Part shown: piece by piece, positions 60,705 to 64,000 of the stretch
Layout: every line of letters begins with the position of its first letter
Numbering within the stretch: the first letter of the stretch is position 1
Assembly (NCBI RefSeq): GCF_007994985.1
Contig: NZ_VOQF01000003.1
Location: 434,001 to 498,000 of the forward strand
Reading direction: 5' to 3'
DNA length: 64,000 bases
Source of the DNA: Metabacillus litoralis
GTDB lineage: Bacteria; Bacillota; Bacilli; Bacillales; Bacillaceae
Program-made: the position numbers and the translations under genes
Notes under the pieces: model-generated
Databases searched by the model: none
Told to the model about the DNA's origin: nothing
Seen by the model: the letters and a program-made list of their open reading frames with translations, nothing else

Positions 60705-61469
60705 TTAAAAAGGATATTGGTTTAGCCACTGCCCTCCGTCTAATGTAATACACTCACCATTCATATATGCTGCATCATCAGATAATATAAAAGCAGCCAA
60801 AGCAGCAATTTCTTCTGGTGTCCCTAAACGATTAAGCGGTACACTATTTAATGTTCTTTTGGCTGCTTCTTCTGATTCCCATAATTTATCTGCTCCACCT
60901 GTCCTTTCTATTGGACCAGGTGCAATAGCGTTAACCCTTATTCCATACTTTCTACCCCATTCAACAGCCAATGTTCTAGTCATAGATAAAACACCTGATT
61001 TTGCAGCAGCTGAATGAATAACTCCTGGACCAGCATTCCATGCATAAGTAGCAACCATATTTAATATGGCACCTTTAGATTTCTTCTCTATCCAGTACTT
61101 ACCTATTGCGGAACTACAATAGAATGTTCCATTTAACACAATATCAATTACAGACTTCCATCCATTTACAGACAGATTCTCAGCCGGACAAAGGAAATTA
61201 CCAGCTGCGTTATTCACAAGGGCATCAATTCTACCAAATTTATTATCTACCATATTGATCATATCAAAAACCATTGTTGAATCTCTAACATCCAGTTGAA
61301 TTGGATAAACCTGGCCTTCGAATGTCTCTATTTCTTTTTTCGTATTTTCAAGCTTTTCAAGTGTTCTACCAATGATGACTACATTTGCACCATCCTTCGC
61401 AAATCGTTGCGCCATTGCTTTTCCCATCCCATTTGAACCACCAGTTACAATAACTACTTTACCCTTCAT
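60705..61469 (-). CDS. fadH: 2,4-dienoyl-CoA reductase-type SDR (YkuF)
   Basis: Short-chain dehydrogenase of 254 residues; the B. subtilis orthologue FadH (YkuF) helps degrade unsaturated fatty acids. The cofactor loop is TGGSNGMGKAMA (residues 9-20), then NNAAGNF and a C-terminal SDR pattern. The usual catalytic Tyr is replaced: the region reads HSAAAKSGVLSM, which is typical of dienoyl-CoA reductases. INAIAPGPIERTGGADKLW follows. A long palindrome of FadR type lies directly upstream of the start, so repression by a fatty acid regulator is likely. AGGGGGTAATAGT precedes the ATG. Confidence 0.9.
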   Translation of the reverse strand: MKGKVVIVTGGSNGMGKAMAQRFAKDGANVVIIGRTLEKLENTKKEIETFEGQVYPIQLDVRDSTMVFDMINMVDNKFGRIDALVNNAAGNFLCPAENLSVNGWKSVIDIVLNGTFYCSSAIGKYWIEKKSKGAILNMVATYAWNAGPGVIHSAAAKSGVLSMTRTLAVEWGRKYGIRVNAIAPGPIERTGGADKLWESEEAAKRTLNSVPLNRLGTPEEIAALAAFILSDDAAYMNGECITLDGGQWLNQYPF

Positions 61470-61482
61470 ACTATTACCCCCT

Positions 61483-61516
61483 AAAATAAAAATGAATGTT
61501 CATTCATTTTTATTTT
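61483..61516. promoter_or_regulatory. Palindromic operator upstream of fadH (FadR-like)
   Basis: Two perfect 16-nt arms AAAATAAAAATGAATG and CATTCATTTTTATTTT are separated by TT. The inner TGAATG/CATTCA halves match the B. subtilis FadR site, but there the halves are spaced six bases apart and here two. It ends 14 bp before the fadH start. Confidence 0.6.
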
Positions 61517-61710
61517 ACCATAAAAAACACACATTTTTTCTTTTGTAAATTTTTTTAGAAATAAAACTTCACTTTTAAGACTTATAATTGTAATAGAACT
61601 CTTAAATTAAACCATGATATACTTAGACTATTCAGTATGGTTGATGAACACATATACATTATTAGATCCATATGGAAGTATAATTATAAAATTAGGGATT
61701 GATAGATAGA

Positions 61711-62571
61711 ATGACAAAACAATATTCTAGAAGATCTTTTTTAAAAGGTCTTCTTTCCTTTTCTTTCGGTAGCTTATTATTAGCTTCAACCGGTTATACA
61801 TATGCTAGATATTTTGAGCCAACAATGCTTGGAGTAGAAAAATTAAAGATGATTGATCCTAAAATTCCAATAGCATTTGAGGGTTTTACCATCGTTCAGT
61901 TTAGCGATACACATTTAAGTGAGTATTTTACATTAAAACAGTTGGAGTCGTTGGTAAATAAAATAAATAACCTTTCACCAGATCTTATTCTTTTTACAGG
62001 TGATTTGATGGATGAGCCTAATAACTATAATCATATTAATGAAATTGTTCCTATTTTAGAAAAGCTTAAAGCCCCTTTTGGTAAATATGCTGTATATGGA
62101 AACCATGATCATGGTGGGTATGGAACTGATATTTATAAAAATGTAATTGAAATGTCTGGATTTACACTTTTACTTAACGAAGCAACAAATATACCAATGG
62201 AAGATGGTAGTAAAATAGTGATTGCTGGGATTGATGATTTGATGCTAGGCAAACCAAGTTATGAGGGAGCTTTAGGAAACTTAAATAAAGACTTTTATAA
62301 TATTTTATTAGCTCATGAACCAGATGCTGCACTTGAAACAAAGAACTATTTTGTTGATTTGCAGTTATCAGGTCACAGTCATGGAGGTCAAATTCAACTG
62401 CCTTTTTATGGCCCTCTCATAACACCTCCTTATGCTATGCATTATTTTGAGGGCATGTATGAGGTGGATTCAATGAAGTTGTATGTGAATCGAGGAATAG
62501 GTACTACTAGGCTTCCTTTCAGGTTTTTATCACCACCTGAAATTACTCATTTCACCCTTTCTCCAAAATAA
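61711..62571 (+). CDS. ykuE: Tat-exported metallophosphoesterase YkuE
   Basis: A calcineurin-like phosphoesterase of 286 residues. The N-terminus has a twin-arginine signal SRRSFLK followed by a hydrophobic stretch, as in B. subtilis YkuE, which is exported by the TatAy-Cy system and held in the cell wall. Metal-site motifs are FSDTHLS, FTGDLMD, YGNHDHGG, LAHEPD and LSGHSHGGQ in order. The ATG at 61711 is preferred over an upstream TTG, which has no spaced ribosome site. It diverges from fadH as in B. subtilis. Confidence 0.92.
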   Translation: MTKQYSRRSFLKGLLSFSFGSLLLASTGYTYARYFEPTMLGVEKLKMIDPKIPIAFEGFTIVQFSDTHLSEYFTLKQLESLVNKINNLSPDLILFTGDLMDEPNNYNHINEIVPILEKLKAPFGKYAVYGNHDHGGYGTDIYKNVIEMSGFTLLLNEATNIPMEDGSKIVIAGIDDLMLGKPSYEGALGNLNKDFYNILLAHEPDAALETKNYFVDLQLSGHSHGGQIQLPFYGPLITPPYAMHYFEGMYEVDSMKLYVNRGIGTTRLPFRFLSPPEITHFTLSPK

Positions 62572-62615
62572 AACGTGAAGAAGGAATCTGTATGTGCTGA
62601 TTCCTTCTTCACGTT
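62572..62615. terminator. Terminator between ykuE and the GGDEF-EAL gene
   Basis: Perfect 17-bp stem (AACGTGAAGAAGGAATC and complement) with a ten-base loop. On the minus strand TTTTATTTT follows, so it best serves the right-hand gene. Confidence 0.8.
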
Positions 62616-62617
62616 AA

Positions 62618-64000
62618 TCATCCATTATTCAAAAACTTTGTAATTTGTTCAGCAGGAATAGGTCTACTAAATAGATAGCCTTGTCCTTTATGACACTTTA
62701 AATTGCTTAAAAAATCTAATTGTTCATCTGTTTCAATTCCTTCAGCAACAACAGTGAGTCCTAAATGTTCAGCTAGATGTAAAATCGTTGTTACGATCGC
62801 TTCATCTTTTTTATCAAGCAAAACATCTTTAATAAACGACTGGTCAATTTTTAAAGTATCAATTGGAAACTGTTTTAAGTACATTAATGAAGAAAAACCA
62901 GTACCAAAGTCATCAACTGAAATCATTACTCCTAGTTCTTTCAGCCTTTTAATCATCTTGAGTGCTTCCTCGGCATCTTGTAAGGAACCCTCAGTAATTT
63001 CAAATTCGATATGTTTCGGACTTATTTTATACGTTTTAAATAAAGATTCAATCATATCGATTAAATGTGGCTGTTGAAATTGTTTAGCTGAAAGATTAAT
63101 AGCAATAGTAGTTTCAGGATATCCTTCTTCTTGCCAAGAAAGTATTTGCTTGCATGCTTGCTCTATAACCCACTCTCCAATAGGTATAATCAAACCCGAT
63201 TCCTCAGCAATCGGAATAAAAACTGCCGGAGAAACATTTCCTAGTTGTGTATGATTCCATCTTAATAATGCTTCAAAGCTAACTACTTTTTTTGAAGCCA
63301 AATCAATTTGGGGCTGATAAAATAGAGTTAGTTCCTCATGCTCAATAGCCCTTCTTAACCCTGTTTCAATTTCAAGTAACTCGTTAGTATTTTTATCCAT
63401 TTCGTTATCATAGAAAAGGTATTGAGCTCGATTCCTTTGCTTTACGACATACAAAGCTTTGTCGGCATTAGTTATAAGAGAATCGTCGTCATTACAATCT
63501 TCCGGAAACATACTTATCCCAATACTTAAAGAAATAAAGTAAAGTATTTCATCTAAATAAAAGGGTTCCTTGAACTTTTGAATTAACTGATCTGCAACTA
63601 ATTTTGCCTTTTTTCGATCAGTGTCAGGTAAAACAATGATGAATTCATCCCCTCCATGTCGATAAACTGAATACAGAGGCCCAACTATTTCGGAGAGTCT
63701 TTTACTTACTTCAACTAAGAGTAGGTCACCACTATTATGGCCTAGAATATCATTTAGCATCTTAAATCGATCCAAATCTATATACATAACTGCAACAGAT
63801 TGTTTTTTATTAATTTGCAAGATATTTTTTAAATCACTTTTTAAGGCACTTCGATTTAATAAGCCTGTAAGAGGGTCATGATAAGCCATATGCTCAATCA
63901 TTTCTGATTGTTTTGATTTTTCTGTTATATCTCGAAGGATAAAAAAGATTCCATTCACTTTTCCATTGATAATAATAGGAACTGTTTTATAATGAACATT
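62618..64000 (-). CDS. PAS-GGDEF-EAL c-di-GMP enzyme, C-terminal part
   Basis: The gene runs out of the window at its 5' end: the frame stays open to position 64000 (VHYKTVPIIINGKVNG), the end of a PAS domain, so the GTG at 63958 is not the real start. After a short linker the GGDEF domain (LTGLLNRSALKSDL, active-site RHGGDEFIIVLP) and EAL domain (FEALLRW, IAINLSAKQF, EITEGSL, VDDFGTG, KIDQSFI, VAEGIET) follow, both with intact catalytic motifs. It could make or break c-di-GMP; often one activity dominates. DgcW/YkoW of B. subtilis has a similar layout, but the missing N-terminus prevents a name. Confidence 0.9.
   Translation of the reverse strand, partial: NVHYKTVPIIINGKVNGIFFILRDITEKSKQSEMIEHMAYHDPLTGLLNRSALKSDLKNILQINKKQSVAVMYIDLDRFKMLNDILGHNSGDLLLVEVSKRLSEIVGPLYSVYRHGGDEFIIVLPDTDRKKAKLVADQLIQKFKEPFYLDEILYFISLSIGISMFPEDCNDDDSLITNADKALYVVKQRNRAQYLFYDNEMDKNTNELLEIETGLRRAIEHEELTLFYQPQIDLASKKVVSFEALLRWNHTQLGNVSPAVFIPIAEESGLIIPIGEWVIEQACKQILSWQEEGYPETTIAINLSAKQFQQPHLIDMIESLFKTYKISPKHIEFEITEGSLQDAEEALKMIKRLKELGVMISVDDFGTGFSSLMYLKQFPIDTLKIDQSFIKDVLLDKKDEAIVTTILHLAEHLGLTVVAEGIETDEQLDFLSNLKCHKGQGYLFSRPIPAEQITKFLNNG

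Noticed and set aside
1-64000. CRISPR arrays, tRNA or rRNA genes, prophage, complete IS elements
   Set aside because: No spaced direct repeats of CRISPR type, no tRNA-like CCA or T-loop clusters, no rRNA-like GC-rich stretches, no integrase or transposase frames were seen.

Overview
The window reads as the chromosome of a low-GC, spore-forming Bacillaceae. It has strong AGGAGG-type ribosome binding sites, a gene for an H-type small acid-soluble spore protein, CcpA, CcpC, Fur, SigW and GlnR/TnrA-type control sites, and long gene-order agreement with the Bacillus subtilis ykpB-ykuE segment as I remember it. No rRNA, tRNA, CRISPR array, prophage or complete insertion sequence was found. Most genes lie on the minus strand.

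Layout. 1-10.7 kb: partial ykpB, a LytS/LytT two-component system, the ABC-F protein YkpA, a CPBP protease, a CstA-type (probably pyruvate) transporter, small membrane proteins, a DUF4349 lipoprotein and signal peptidase I. 11-15 kb: ohr and the fructose genes fruK-fruA, without the usual fruR. 15.3-23 kb: yknWXYZ with a near-ideal SigW promoter, and the heterodimeric exporter yknUV. 23-40.8 kb: a block that interrupts the B. subtilis-like order: grpB-like, mscL, a cluster of an ABC exporter, two GNAT paralogues and a 31-residue peptide, yfmJ, a chemoreceptor, an exonuclease/DUF294/amt operon, a BCCT transporter, a phosphodiesterase, a stand-alone MprF-type C-terminal domain, sspH and a cold-shock gene. 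41-45.6 kb: a tightly overlapped operon mobA-moeA-mobB-moaE-moaD-modA-modB for molybdenum cofactor and molybdate uptake. 45.9-64 kb: the yku block (ykuV, ykuU, ykuT, ykuS, dapL, dapH, ccpC, darB, ykuK, ykuJ, ykuI, fadH, ykuE) with a few inserted genes, a Fur-controlled small RNA candidate between ykuI and ykuJ, and a partial PAS-GGDEF-EAL protein at the right edge.

How the parts work together. The LytS/LytT pair probably activates cstA from paired direct repeats beside its promoter, while a perfect CcpA site just downstream represses it on sugar. fruKA has the same logic with a separate pair of operators. The yknU-Z genes look like envelope-stress defence. dapH and dapL make lysine and cell-wall precursors. 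DarB, YkuI and the GGDEF-EAL protein are second-messenger proteins.

The most interesting system is the candidate peptide cluster at 24.6-27.6 kb. A basic 31-residue ORF ends in a TAATG overlap with a GNAT-like gene, and a second GNAT gene and an exporter lie upstream. Two families of small non-autonomous elements are scattered through the window. They share AGGCT ends and 6-bp target duplications, and one of them supplies the stop codon of dapL.
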